Positions 15,535-25,799 of a stretch of 64,000 bases of DNA are shown in pieces. The position numbers were made by a program, and so were the translations under genes. The DNA comes from a virus. Every line of letters starts with the position of its first letter. Within the stretch, counting starts at the first letter, position 1. The notes under the pieces are model-generated. The model searched no databases and had not been told where the DNA came from. It worked only from the letters and a program-made list of their open reading frames with translations. The stretch covers positions 1 to 64,000 of IMG/VR virus record IMGVR_UViG_3300032288_001980; one strand, given 5' to 3'.

Positions 15535-15542
15535 TATTTATT
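15535..15542 (-). promoter_or_regulatory. T4-type late promoter, minus strand
   Basis: AATAAATA on the minus strand, 16 bases upstream of the oxygenase start at 15518. It forms a divergent pair with the octamer at 15581. Confidence 0.65.
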
Positions 15543-15580
15543 TTCTTATTTTGGTGAAATTTTTTGCTATTCAAATTTTG

Positions 15581-15588
15581 AATAAATA
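15581..15588 (+). promoter_or_regulatory. T4-type late promoter for the tail fibre
   Basis: AATAAATA, 27 bases before the fibre ATG at 15616. No clear Shine-Dalgarno follows it. Confidence 0.7.
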
Positions 15589-15615
15589 CAAAATATTGAT
15601 TGGATTCAACTGCAT

Positions 15616-18600
15616 ATGGCATATATTATTAATTTAACAGACGGTAGCGTACTTTTAACAGTACAAGACGGGGAAATTAACGAATCAACTAGTGTGGCTC
15701 TTGTAGGCAGAAATGCAACTACATACGGTGAAAAAGTAATGGAAAACACCGTACACATGCTAGAAAATTTTGCTAGTTCTACGGCTCCCACAAATCCTTT
15801 GGCTGGCCAGCTATGGTATAGAAAGGACGTTGATGATCCCAAACTAAGCGGATTAAAAGTTTACGATCAGGGTTCGTGGAGAACACTGGGCAAGATTACC
15901 GTTAGCTCAAGTTTACCACAAGATGACCCCGGCTATACGCCAGTTATCGGTGATATGTGGTTTAGTCCATCCACAGGTAATTTATATGCATGGTATACCA
16001 AAGACGGTTCTACTAATTTCCACTTAGTCACCGGCGGGGGCGGCGGTGGAGGAGGTGGGGGTGGCGGTGGAGGAGGTGGAATTGACCTTCCTACTTTGCT
16101 GACATTGTTAGATGGTGCCCTAACCGAAAATCAATTAGCAGATAGTTTTATTCAGGATTTAAATCAAAAATTTGCAGATGAAGCCCAAAACCGCATTGCG
16201 GGCCTGGCCGCAGAAGCTCAAAACAGAGTTAGTGCAATCAATGCTGAGGCCGCCGCAAGAAATACAGCATTACAGCAAGAAACCAATGCTAGAAATAATG
16301 CTATTGCTGCCGAATCACAAGCTAGAGCACTTGCACTAGCCGCTGAAGCAACTACTCGCAACCAACAAATAGTTACAGAAGCAAATGCACGTATTGCGGG
16401 TATTACTGCCGAGGCGCAAAATAGAGCAACTGCATTAGCCGCTGAAGCAACTGCTCGTAATACAGCCATTACAAATCAAGCCAGTACTTTTAACGCGGCA
16501 CTAGCAGCCGAAGCGGCAGCACGTGGTGCGGCGATTACAACCGAGCAACAACAAAGACAAACAGCTACTGACAGTCTAGCACAGCAAATTACTACACTTA
16601 CAGCTAGTGTTAATAATAGTGTTGCAGGCTTGCAAACTACACAAAATACACAAGCAACTGCGATCAGCGCACAAGCTCAACAAATCACTCAATTAACTGC
16701 TAGAACTAGCACCGCAGAAGCTAACATTATTGCAGAGACTACAGCTAGAACAACAGCCGACACTAGTTTGACTAATCAAATTAATACGTTAAGTGCCAGT
16801 GTTGGCGCTAATGCGGCTGCAATTCAAACAGAACAGACTGCTAGAGCTAATGCTGTAGAAAGTCTTGCTGAACAAATTACAACATTGAGTGCCAGCACTG
16901 ATGATAGTATTGCCCAACTCCAAGATCAAATTACTGCGGTAACTGGCGGAGACAGTAGTTTAGTACAGACAGTTCAGACACTAGTAGCTCAAACTGCGGC
17001 TAATACCAGTGCTATTACCAATGAACAAAGTGCTAGAACAAATGCTGATAGCAGTTTGACTAATCAGATTAATACTCTAAGTGCAACTACAGCAGGTAAT
17101 ACTGCGGCTATCCAAGCAGAAGCTACTGCTCGTAGCAATGGAGATGAAACCCTTACTACACAAATTAACAACCAGGCTGCACAGTTTAATACTAGTTTAG
17201 CTGGAATCCAAAGTATCCAAACTAGTCAAGCCAGTGACTTAAATGCATTGGCTACAGATATACAAACTTTAACTGCCAGCGTTGGTACAGCAAATGCGGC
17301 TATTCAAACAGAAGCCAGTACTAGAGCTAGTGCTGATACTAGTTTAGCCAATCAAATTACAACTATCAGCAGTAGTTTTGGTAATAGTATTGCTGAATTA
17401 CAAACGCAAATTAATACTATGACTGGTAGTGATACTAGTTTAGTACAGCAACTTAATACATTAACTGCGGCAGTTGGTACCAACGCCACTGCTATTACAA
17501 CAGAAGCTACTAGCAGAGCAACAGCCGACAGCGCACTGAGCACAAGAATCGATACGCTACAATCAACTGTTGATGGAAATACTGCGGCTATCACAGCGGA
17601 GGCAACAACTCGTGCTACTTCTGACAGCAGTTTAACTACTCAAATTAATGCGGCAGTAGCCAAAGCAGATAATGCACTAGCTGGTATTGTAACCGAAGCA
17701 CAAACTCGTGCCAGCGCAGATAATGCATTAAGTACACAAATTACTACACTAAGTTCTGAAGTTGATGATGCATTTGCAGCCATTCAAACTGAAGCTACTA
17801 CAAGGGCCAATGCCGACAGCAGTTTATCACAACAAATTACCACATTAACTTCTAGCACAAATACCAGCCTAGCACAAGTCAATACTAATATTCAAACAGA
17901 AACTACTGCTAGAGAAGCATTAGCAAGCCAAGTTACAACATTAAGCACCAGCGTTGCTAACGCACAAACAGCTATTCAAAACGAAGTTACTGCTAGAACA
18001 TCAGCCGACAGTGCGCTGACTCAAAGCATTAACTTACTAGGTAGTGTAGTTGACCAAAATACTGCGGCCATTCAAGCAGAACAAACAGCACGTAGCGATG
18101 CTATTAGCAGTCTTGCTACTAGTGTTAACAGTTTGGTTGCTAGCTCTGGTAGTAAAATTTATCGTCAAAGCACGAGCCCTAATACAGGAATTGCCAAAGA
18201 AGGCGATTTGTGGTTTGACACTTCCAATGGAAACAGAGCTTACTATTTTAACAGTAGTACTAACCAATGGGTAGTTACAGACGATACACGTATTGCCGCA
18301 ACAGCCGCTGGCCTAGTAACAGAACAAACTGCACGTACTACTGCTGACAGTGCATTAAGCAGTCAGATTACTACACTGACCAGTACAGTCAACGGTCACA
18401 GTACAAGTATTCAAACGTTGGCCAGCACAACTGACGGCCTAAGTGCTCAGTATGCTATTAAAGTTGACAACAACGGTTATATCAGTGGCTTCGGCCTAGC
18501 CAGCACTAGTGCCAATGGTACTCCAACTAGTGCATTCGTTATTCAAGCAGATACATTTAGTTTGTATAAAGCTGGTGCGGCCAGTCCTATTGCTCCTTTT

Positions 18601-20691
18601 ACAATTGATTTAACAACAACGCCTGCACGTATGAAGTTCAACGGTGTGTTGACCGCTGATAAGATTATTGCAGGTAACTTAGGTGATGTTATTGGTCTAG
18701 GTAGCAACAACGTTCAGCTAGATGGACCTAATAGAAAAATTGTTGTTAACGACGGAACATATGACCGTGTTGTAATTGGACAAATCAGCAGTAACGTATA
18801 CGGTATTCAAATCAAAGACAATACTGGTAAAACAATTATTACCAGTGGTGGCCAGCTAGGATCTGATATTACTGTTCAAGGCAGTACAGTACCACTAGGT
18901 ACGTTGGCTAACAATGCCGCAGTTCCAGCTATTAACTACATTGGTGCTTTTAGTAGTGCTCCTAACGTCAATCAATACAGCGTTAATGCTGTATACAAAA
19001 ACACAACCGACGGTAATAGTTATATTTTAGTAAGTAATAGCGGAGTATACAGTTGGACTGTTTATTTGACTAAAGGTACAGATGGTGCCGCAGGCGCTCA
19101 AGGACCAGCAGGACCAACGGGTGCTACAGGTGCTACAGGACCAGCTGGAGCCGCAGGCACTAACGCTAAGGCATTGTTCGTAACAAGCACAAGCCAAGTA
19201 TTCCAAGTTACCAAAACAGGTTCTAATAGTCCAGCTAGTGTGACATTCACAGCAACTCCTGCTGGTGCGCTAACTGGTACTGCAACATGGTCAGTGACTT
19301 CTGGTACAGCTACATTAACTGGTGTTGGCAATACACGTACATTGACTTATGCTAACATGAGCACAGATGCTGTTACTGTACAAGCAAGTATCACTGATGC
19401 CAGCGGTACATATACTGACAGTATAACAGTTGTTAAAGTTCGCGAAGGTACAGATGGTGCTAACGGAGCCGCTGGTCAAGCAGGCGTGACTGCATTCTTA
19501 ACTAACGAAGCCGCAACTATTGCAGCCGCGGCAGACGGTACAGTTGGATCTTTTAGTGGTGTTAACACTGACATTAAAGTATATGTCGGTTTATCAGATG
19601 ATACTTCAAACTGGACCGTTACTAGAACAAACAGTACTGGCGTTACAAGTACATTAAGTGGCTCTAACGTTGCTATTACTGCAATGACTGTCGATAGCGG
19701 TTACGTTGACATTACAGCTACTAAGAGTGGAACTACTGTAACTAAACGATTTACATTAGCTAAATCTAAGACAGGTGCCAGTGGCGCCGCAGGTGCAACA
19801 GGCGCTACAGGTGCAACAGGCGCTAGCGGAGCTCCTGCAATAACTAGTTATTTGACTAACGAAAGTGTAACTATTAGCTGTGATTCCAGTGGTAATACTT
19901 TAAGTGGTGCATTAGCCAATGCTGTTACATCCATGAAGGTAATCAACGGTACTACAGATGATACTGCAAACTGGAGTTTCAGTGCTAGCCCTGCTAGCTC
20001 GGCCAGCACAGCTCAATGGACACTAAGTGGCAGTCAGTTGACAATTAACAGTTTTAGCAATACAATTGATACACATGGTGTTACAATTACAGCTACACGC
20101 AGTGGTTATCCTTCACTGAGCAAAGTCTTTACTTTAAGTAAGAGCAAACAGGGAGCCGCAGGTGCTACTGGTGCTACTGGACCAACTGGTTCAACAGGTG
20201 CCGCAGGCGCACGTGGTACTATGCAGTTCTATATTCCAATCGCAGGAGCTACCAGCTGGAGTGATACGCAGGCTAACAGCGCCACAACAAGTTATGGTGG
20301 CAACAAAGTAAATGATACAGTTACTCAATATAACAGTAACGGCGGATGGAGTGAAACACGTTTTTGGAATGGTAGTGCATGGGTAGCACCCGGACAAGTT
20401 ATTGATGGTAACCTGTTAGTAACAGGCACCATTGGTGCTGCCAAAATTTCAGCTAATGCTATTACCGCGGAAAAGATTGCCACTGATGCAATTACTGCTG
20501 ACAAAATCTCAGCCAATGCTATTACAGCGGCCAAAATTAGTGCTGGTGCTATTACTGCTGACAAGTTAACAGTTTCCAATCTATCCGCAGTTAGTGCGGC
20601 TATGGGTACTTTAACTTCTGGTAGAATTCAAAGCCCGGACGGCAGTTTTGTAATTGATTTTACTAATAAGTATATAAACATTACAGTTTAA
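15616..20691 (+). CDS. large tail fibre protein with coiled-coil and collagen-like repeats
   Basis: A 1691-residue structural protein and probable receptor-binding fibre. In order: an N-terminal attachment part with PTNPLAGQLWYRKDV near residue 56, a run of 16 Gly (bases 16033-16080), then about 650 residues of degenerate repeats (TRAxADSSLTxQIxTL) predicted as trimeric coiled coil. A beta-rich domain follows, then three collagen-like Gly-x-y tracts, each before an Ig-like domain of the 'SGxATWTLSG' kind. The C-terminal stalk repeats (AITADKISANAITAAKIS) resemble phage tail-tip DUF1983 ends. Confidence 0.9.
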   Translation: MAYIINLTDGSVLLTVQDGEINESTSVALVGRNATTYGEKVMENTVHMLENFASSTAPTNPLAGQLWYRKDVDDPKLSGLKVYDQGSWRTLGKITVSSSLPQDDPGYTPVIGDMWFSPSTGNLYAWYTKDGSTNFHLVTGGGGGGGGGGGGGGGGIDLPTLLTLLDGALTENQLADSFIQDLNQKFADEAQNRIAGLAAEAQNRVSAINAEAAARNTALQQETNARNNAIAAESQARALALAAEATTRNQQIVTEANARIAGITAEAQNRATALAAEATARNTAITNQASTFNAALAAEAAARGAAITTEQQQRQTATDSLAQQITTLTASVNNSVAGLQTTQNTQATAISAQAQQITQLTARTSTAEANIIAETTARTTADTSLTNQINTLSASVGANAAAIQTEQTARANAVESLAEQITTLSASTDDSIAQLQDQITAVTGGDSSLVQTVQTLVAQTAANTSAITNEQSARTNADSSLTNQINTLSATTAGNTAAIQAEATARSNGDETLTTQINNQAAQFNTSLAGIQSIQTSQASDLNALATDIQTLTASVGTANAAIQTEASTRASADTSLANQITTISSSFGNSIAELQTQINTMTGSDTSLVQQLNTLTAAVGTNATAITTEATSRATADSALSTRIDTLQSTVDGNTAAITAEATTRATSDSSLTTQINAAVAKADNALAGIVTEAQTRASADNALSTQITTLSSEVDDAFAAIQTEATTRANADSSLSQQITTLTSSTNTSLAQVNTNIQTETTAREALASQVTTLSTSVANAQTAIQNEVTARTSADSALTQSINLLGSVVDQNTAAIQAEQTARSDAISSLATSVNSLVASSGSKIYRQSTSPNTGIAKEGDLWFDTSNGNRAYYFNSSTNQWVVTDDTRIAATAAGLVTEQTARTTADSALSSQITTLTSTVNGHSTSIQTLASTTDGLSAQYAIKVDNNGYISGFGLASTSANGTPTSAFVIQADTFSLYKAGAASPIAPFTIDLTTTPARMKFNGVLTADKIIAGNLGDVIGLGSNNVQLDGPNRKIVVNDGTYDRVVIGQISSNVYGIQIKDNTGKTIITSGGQLGSDITVQGSTVPLGTLANNAAVPAINYIGAFSSAPNVNQYSVNAVYKNTTDGNSYILVSNSGVYSWTVYLTKGTDGAAGAQGPAGPTGATGATGPAGAAGTNAKALFVTSTSQVFQVTKTGSNSPASVTFTATPAGALTGTATWSVTSGTATLTGVGNTRTLTYANMSTDAVTVQASITDASGTYTDSITVVKVREGTDGANGAAGQAGVTAFLTNEAATIAAAADGTVGSFSGVNTDIKVYVGLSDDTSNWTVTRTNSTGVTSTLSGSNVAITAMTVDSGYVDITATKSGTTVTKRFTLAKSKTGASGAAGATGATGATGASGAPAITSYLTNESVTISCDSSGNTLSGALANAVTSMKVINGTTDDTANWSFSASPASSASTAQWTLSGSQLTINSFSNTIDTHGVTITATRSGYPSLSKVFTLSKSKQGAAGATGATGPTGSTGAAGARGTMQFYIPIAGATSWSDTQANSATTSYGGNKVNDTVTQYNSNGGWSETRFWNGSAWVAPGQVIDGNLLVTGTIGAAKISANAITAEKIATDAITADKISANAITAAKISAGAITADKLTVSNLSAVSAAMGTLTSGRIQSPDGSFVIDFTNKYINITV
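16180..18150 (+). repeat. degenerate coiled-coil repeats within the tail fibre gene
   Basis: In-frame tandem units of roughly 35-45 codons, built on 'EAxTRAxADSSLTxQIxTLxxxV...AAIQ'. They vary at DNA level but keep the protein pattern, which suits a trimeric coiled-coil shaft whose length could change by recombination. Boundaries are approximate. Confidence 0.75.
19090..20220 (+). repeat. three collagen-like Gly-x-y tracts in the fibre gene
   Basis: GPAGPTGATGATGPAGAAG (from about base 19106), GAAGATGATGATGASGAP (about 19788) and GAAGATGATGPTGSTGAAG (about 20155). Pro occurs mainly in the first (X) position and Thr/Ala in the second (Y). Each tract separates globular beta domains. Confidence 0.85.
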
Positions 20692-20702
20692 GGCACAGAC
20701 AA

Positions 20703-21371
20703 ATGAATATTGAATTAGTAAACGGATTAATCAACGAAGTAGCGACTCAATACTCTCAGCGAGAGAAAGTATACTTAAAAAACGTTAACGGCGATGCTGA
20801 AGTAGTTGAACTTCAACCAGCAGATGATGACTTGATAGCTACAGTATATCCAGTTGATGCGCTACATCCTGGATCAATTGTCAACGTCACCGGCGACGAA
20901 AACAAATATATAAACGGTCGTCCTTTAGTTGTATACTGTAAAGGTACAACAATGTATGATTTTAGTATTCCTTTGGAATATCAAATGAATCCTCCATATA
21001 CAGGACGTCCTTTTATACATCGTAAGTGGGACTGTTTTACACTACTTAGAGATTATTATAAAAGAGAATTAAACATTGACATGCCGCCCGTGGAATACTT
21101 TGACGAATGGTGGAACAAAGGTGAAAACTTTTATTTGAATACCAGCGGTGTAGCGGGATTCTACCCTGTTACTAGTTTACAGAAACACGATGTAATTGCT
21201 ATGCGTTTAGGTAGTCATGTTTTTAATCATAGTGCAATTTACCTAGGCGATAATAAAATTTTACATCATGTGGGTGGAAAGTTTAGTTGTATTGAAACTA
21301 TTAGACCAGCTTACATGAGAATGATGTTTGGTTATTTTAGACACAAGGATCTAGCAGTACAAAATGGCTAA
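20703..21371 (+). CDS. NlpC/P60 domain tail protein (peptidoglycan peptidase)
   Basis: A 222-residue protein with a C-terminal NlpC/P60 cysteine peptidase: KWDC111FTLLRDYY carries the nucleophile, and NH176SAIYLGDNKILHH the catalytic His and adjoining strand. Tail proteins of this kind (lambda gpK type) open the wall locally during DNA entry. The N-terminal 100 residues form a beta-rich domain that may join the tail tip. It lies 11 bases after the fibre. Confidence 0.82.
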   Translation: MNIELVNGLINEVATQYSQREKVYLKNVNGDAEVVELQPADDDLIATVYPVDALHPGSIVNVTGDENKYINGRPLVVYCKGTTMYDFSIPLEYQMNPPYTGRPFIHRKWDCFTLLRDYYKRELNIDMPPVEYFDEWWNKGENFYLNTSGVAGFYPVTSLQKHDVIAMRLGSHVFNHSAIYLGDNKILHHVGGKFSCIETIRPAYMRMMFGYFRHKDLAVQNG

Positions 21372-22812
21372 AACTCTTTTTATGGGTAGACATACTGATG
21401 GTAATGTCTACACAGTTATCTATTCAGGAACAAACGGTACTGGTACACAGGACCTTATTGCCAACCCTTTAAATCGTATCAACGAAGTATTTTTTCACAG
21501 TAGCTTTGGTTATTTAAAATCAAATACTGCGGGTACATATACAATTACTTTACCTGCTAGATCATCAACGCAGGTCAGTGGAAAGAAAAAAGGCAGAACT
21601 GTAACACAACCAAGTTTCGGATCCGCACAATATACTTTAACAACTACTAATTATACAGCCGGTGGGTTCCCTCCTAACATTATTGCTGTTGAAACTAATC
21701 TAAATAGAACAATTACCGGTACTACTGTGGTACAACAACCTGCTCCAGAAACTATTAGATATATCACTATAGGTGCTGACGCCAGCGGAGTATATTTAGA
21801 CGAACAATATTTTGCTTATACAACTGCGTTGCCTTCGATAACACTAACATTAAAAGTTTATGTTATTACTAATCCCGTTGAACAAACCGATCCTAATCGT
21901 GCTGTGCGAATTGAACCCGGCGTAGTTAAAGTCAACAACGGAGTGTTCAACAGTGATTTAGGTTATGTCAAAGTCAAGTCCGGCTACAGTCTCGGAGGAT
22001 CAGTTAGTTCTTATACTGAAACTTCTAACAGCTATTATGAAGAACAAGGCGCACTACGCAGAGTATGGAAAGTTAACTTAAAGCAAGCAGAGTTAAATAT
22101 AGGATGGGACGCCTTTGAACGTTACGATGGCATCAAAGAAGGTATTTGGTTTAAAGATACTACAACAGCCATTTCTACTTTAGAAGGACAAACATCTTGG
22201 TATAATCCTGCAGACGGTTGGACTTACTACAGGGGAACACAAGTTGAAGACACACATGACTTTGATTATACTTACGAAGTATGGGCTCTTAAGAGAAATA
22301 CTACAACGGGTGTTTACTTTGATCCTTCGGTAGAAGGTAACTGGTTTTATTCAAAAACTTACAGTAGATCAACTAAAATTGGCCCCGACGAAATCGACTG
22401 GAAAGATGCTCAAGGACAAGCATTGGCCTATGGGCCGCCCAGTAAGCTAGCATTGGCTGGGGCTACATATGGACAAAGTAACGGCAGTAGCACAAGTTTA
22501 GTTAATGGTAGACCTTTCCTTGGTATTGCTATGAGCGGTCCTAATGCTGGAAGAAATTTTAGCTGGAGACTAATCGGCATAATTGATAAAGGTACAATGA
22601 CTAGAGGATATCGAGTATATCGTAGTCGTAATGTACCGGTTAATACTGGTCGAGCAGGCGCGGCATTTGTTAACGGACCAACTGTTAACTTAGTTAATAC
22701 CCCAGGCGGAGTAAGTACAGGTGTAGCATTTTTCTATGATGGTATTCAAAATGCCTACGGTGATGTGGTTGGTTATCCAACAAACACAGTATTTGGAGCC
22801 AAATTAATATGA
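21364..22812 (+). CDS. virion structural protein, probably tail/fibre-associated
   Basis: A 482-residue beta-rich protein, Thr/Tyr/Gly-rich with no catalytic motif. It starts MAKTLFMGRHTDGNVYTVIY. The position between the NlpC/P60 protein and other structural genes, and the composition, suggest a tail-tip or fibre component. It overlaps both neighbours by a few bases. Confidence 0.7.
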   Translation: MAKTLFMGRHTDGNVYTVIYSGTNGTGTQDLIANPLNRINEVFFHSSFGYLKSNTAGTYTITLPARSSTQVSGKKKGRTVTQPSFGSAQYTLTTTNYTAGGFPPNIIAVETNLNRTITGTTVVQQPAPETIRYITIGADASGVYLDEQYFAYTTALPSITLTLKVYVITNPVEQTDPNRAVRIEPGVVKVNNGVFNSDLGYVKVKSGYSLGGSVSSYTETSNSYYEEQGALRRVWKVNLKQAELNIGWDAFERYDGIKEGIWFKDTTTAISTLEGQTSWYNPADGWTYYRGTQVEDTHDFDYTYEVWALKRNTTTGVYFDPSVEGNWFYSKTYSRSTKIGPDEIDWKDAQGQALAYGPPSKLALAGATYGQSNGSSTSLVNGRPFLGIAMSGPNAGRNFSWRLIGIIDKGTMTRGYRVYRSRNVPVNTGRAGAAFVNGPTVNLVNTPGGVSTGVAFFYDGIQNAYGDVVGYPTNTVFGAKLI

Positions 22813-23363
22813 GTTTTATTACGCAATCCGATAGAATTTATATTAGCAGTGGTTCGGGTGCCAATGCGGTAGTTAAATATGATACCTACGAACCACATCC
22901 TATTGTTTATAGCAGAGTAAACGGTACTCTTAGTTATTCTAATTCTGTCAGTAGTTACACATTTACTATTCCAGGCAGAGAAGGATACGGTACAGAAACC
23001 AGATACACTGCCACTGGCATAGATACTATATCTACCATTTATACAGCACCTGCCGGAGTAACGGTTGACTTTTGTATAAGTTCTGTTAGACTAACAAGTA
23101 GCAATGCCGCTGGCACGCCTAATACTTACTATTATTGGAGGATGCCAACTAATAGGTGGTATGCGGCCAATGGCAGTATTTTAGTAGACCAAGCAGTACA
23201 GCAAAATGGTAAACTGGAACGTGCTAGTCAATTGACTATATACACAGCCGGCAATCAAGCATTTTTGAGATTTCAAAGATCTCAATACAGCGATGATGCT
23301 AATGCGGTTCATTCATATACATTTGAATACAATGTAATGGTATGCAAGGTTAAGGAAACCTAA
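22809..23363 (+). CDS. beta-rich structural protein
   Basis: A 184-residue protein coupled by ATGA to the previous gene and of similar composition (VSSYTFTIPGREGYGTETRY). It is probably part of the same tail-tip or fibre assembly. No recognised family. Confidence 0.65.
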   Translation: MSFITQSDRIYISSGSGANAVVKYDTYEPHPIVYSRVNGTLSYSNSVSSYTFTIPGREGYGTETRYTATGIDTISTIYTAPAGVTVDFCISSVRLTSSNAAGTPNTYYYWRMPTNRWYAANGSILVDQAVQQNGKLERASQLTIYTAGNQAFLRFQRSQYSDDANAVHSYTFEYNVMVCKVKET

Positions 23364-23374
23364 TAGGAGTAATT

Positions 23375-23674
23375 ATGATTGAGATTAGAAAAATCGAAAA
23401 CGATTTTATCAACAAAATAACTGTAGCTACAGTAGATATTTACGAAGTACTAAGTGGTATACAACGTTTGCGCGATACATTTGTTATCCAGTTAGACGGT
23501 GTATTAGATATCTCTGACAGCAGTCTAGTTGATTTAATTTACGGAAAATTAAGTGATATTGGTTACGAAATTGTGGTACAAACCAATGCACCTTATAACC
23601 AGCCTGCACCTACTAGTGGTAGCGGCGGTATCAGTGACCCTGTTGAAGTACCTCCAGGCGCAGATAACCCGTAA
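23375..23674 (+). CDS. small protein of the fibre operon
   Basis: A 99-residue protein with AGGAG at its start. It has alpha/beta content in the first 75 residues and a disordered Pro/Gly tail (PAPTSGSGGISD). It may be a fibre chaperone or adaptor by position. No family recognised. Confidence 0.65.
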   Translation: MIEIRKIENDFINKITVATVDIYEVLSGIQRLRDTFVIQLDGVLDISDSSLVDLIYGKLSDIGYEIVVQTNAPYNQPAPTSGSGGISDPVEVPPGADNP

Positions 23675-23685
23675 TAAGGACAGAA

Positions 23686-24606
23686 ATGAAGACTTATTAT
23701 TTGCCTTGTAGATGTCACTACGATCCTTTTTGGAAAAGCCTGTGCAATTTGTACGGCGGTAACATCCTTGACCGTACTAATACATTGACTTTTGGCGATT
23801 TTGCTTATAAGACTCTTACTCCTATTCCCGCAATGACTACTATGACTACTAGATTTTCTGATTTGTGTGATCAGCGAGCAGAAGAACTAGGAGCACTAGC
23901 AGAATTAAACAATTGCAAAATCAATTTAATGTGGAGTGGCGGCATTGATAGTACTACAGCGGCAGTTAGTTTTCTTAAAAACGAGCGAACAAGACCACGT
24001 TTAGTTATTTTATTACAAGACAAAAGTATTGGAGAATATCCAGAGTTTTACAATTTATTGCAACGAGAAAACGTAGTATGCAAATTAGTGCCAGATGCTA
24101 AAAAACTACTAAGTCTCAAAGACATTAACATTACTGGAGAAATTGGTGATCAATTATTTGGTAGTGCGGCATTCTTTGACGCTTGGAAAGTGGGCAAACT
24201 TTTTAGCAAGCCACAAGATTACTTTAGTCCCGAGCTATGGGAAGCACTACAACCACAGCTAGTTCATGCACCTTACGAACTAAAAGAAACCAAAGACGTC
24301 ATGTGGTGGATTAACTTTAGCATGAAATATCAAAACGTACAGTTAAGAATTTATCCTAGTGTAATGCTACCATGGGGAGGCATTGTACATTACTTTGATA
24401 CAGATTATTTCCAATTATGGAGTATGAATAATCCCGATAGTAAAATTCGCGACACTTTAGAAAGTTACAAGTGGCCAGCCAAAGATTATATCTACGAATA
24501 TACCAAGGATGGATTTTATAGAGACAATAAACTCAAAGTAGGCAGTTTAAAAATAGGACCAGTTAAATGTTCTATTGATGAAAATTTTAAATATGAGGTA
24601 TGCTAA
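23686..24606 (+). CDS. PP-loop ATP pyrophosphatase, asparagine-synthase-like
   Basis: A 306-residue enzyme that would adenylate a carboxylate or similar group. The P-loop-like MWS84GGIDS89T binds pyrophosphate, and T-G-E-I-G-D-Q-L-F-G-S (from 150) matches the G-E-x-x-D-E-L-F-G motif of AsnB. There is no N-terminal glutaminase domain, so the nitrogen donor or nucleophile is unknown. It sits inside the fibre operon and has a paralogue at 37246 that shares W-W-x-N-F and F-Q-L-W-S-x-N-N-P. Confidence 0.78.
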   Translation: MKTYYLPCRCHYDPFWKSLCNLYGGNILDRTNTLTFGDFAYKTLTPIPAMTTMTTRFSDLCDQRAEELGALAELNNCKINLMWSGGIDSTTAAVSFLKNERTRPRLVILLQDKSIGEYPEFYNLLQRENVVCKLVPDAKKLLSLKDINITGEIGDQLFGSAAFFDAWKVGKLFSKPQDYFSPELWEALQPQLVHAPYELKETKDVMWWINFSMKYQNVQLRIYPSVMLPWGGIVHYFDTDYFQLWSMNNPDSKIRDTLESYKWPAKDYIYEYTKDGFYRDNKLKVGSLKIGPVKCSIDENFKYEVC

Positions 24607-25799
24607 TGGCAGTTAATGAAACTTATCAACAATTTGTTAGAAAAGTCAGCAAAGGCACCGGTTATTCTAACAATGAAGTTATCGAACAAATTAATTCTCT
24701 AGACAAAGACAGTGAAGATTATCAAGAACTGTTAACTAGAGCGTTGGTACTATTGGCTACAAAAAAGCCATTGGTTACTCCACTTGTTAAAATTGCAGGC
24801 AATACTGCTTGGATGCAGTATATGAAAAGTAATGGTATTGACACCAAAGCTAGTACAATGGCCAATACTATTAAAATGATAGATAAAAGTCCTATTAACC
24901 AGTGGATCATTAACTTGTATGAAGAAAACTGGGGCAATACAAGAATGTTTGTTAACTATATTAACGGACTAAGATCAAATAACAAAATTCCTTACCTGCA
25001 TATTTTATTAAAGAGTCTATATAAATCGGCGTATGATGAAGGTAAGTTAGAAACCGAACAACAATTAAAAGACTTGATGGCCAGAGAAGACTTGATCGAC
25101 ATTGTAGTTAGAACTAGTATGAATAGTGGCGGTCTAAAAAAGATTTCCGGTGAAACTGCAACCAATACCGGAATATATAAATGGGTTACAGAAAGTGGCG
25201 ATTTTAAGGTATTACATCATGCTATTGCTAATGCAGAAGCCGCATATGATTTAGGCGGCGGCTATGCTACTCCGGCACTGAGCATTCAATTTAATAAAGT
25301 ATTAACATCCCTGGACCTAATTGATCCTAAGTCTGCCAGGGACTTGGATGTTGTTAGTTTAAATATTGACTCTGACTTACAAATAAGTCCTAGAGAATAT
25401 CTAAACTTATTAGACAGTCAAAGATGGCAAGAATTTGATGTCTTTATCAATCACATCGATCCTAGTTATAACAGCTACTTCATTACTAGCTTTGGTTTTG
25501 CAACTAGTACAGTAGTCGGTCTCGAAGGCAAAACATGGATTGATACTACTTACAATGCTATTAAATGTATTGCTGAATTAATTGCCATGGGCAAAGACGT
25601 TTATTTTATATTGTATGGCAGACCTACTACTAGAATACATCAAAATAAAGTTATAGGCATGAGATTCTTCAACAAAGAATTAGTGGATGTTGAAATATAT
25701 CAAGATCCGTTTAGTACTGATACCAAATATGTTTTTGGTACTAATTCTACATTAGGTAATACTACGGCCCGCGGGTCAAACCTTGATTTTATTCGATAA
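24606..25799 (+). CDS. virion or assembly protein of unknown function
   Basis: A 397-residue protein starting MAVNETYQQFVRKV (TAATG overlap with the PP-loop gene). Residues 1-170 are helical, then mixed alpha/beta. Its end overlaps a 22-bp repeat that also occurs at 25985. No family recognised; the operon suggests a tail role. Confidence 0.65.
   Translation: MAVNETYQQFVRKVSKGTGYSNNEVIEQINSLDKDSEDYQELLTRALVLLATKKPLVTPLVKIAGNTAWMQYMKSNGIDTKASTMANTIKMIDKSPINQWIINLYEENWGNTRMFVNYINGLRSNNKIPYLHILLKSLYKSAYDEGKLETEQQLKDLMAREDLIDIVVRTSMNSGGLKKISGETATNTGIYKWVTESGDFKVLHHAIANAEAAYDLGGGYATPALSIQFNKVLTSLDLIDPKSARDLDVVSLNIDSDLQISPREYLNLLDSQRWQEFDVFINHIDPSYNSYFITSFGFATSTVVGLEGKTWIDTTYNAIKCIAELIAMGKDVYFILYGRPTTRIHQNKVIGMRFFNKELVDVEIYQDPFSTDTKYVFGTNSTLGNTTARGSNLDFIR

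Noticed and set aside
16218-20579. Several long antisense frames opposite the tail fibre gene
   Set aside because: They are by-products of the repetitive Ala/Thr/Gln codons on the plus strand, lack ribosome sites and show low-complexity products.
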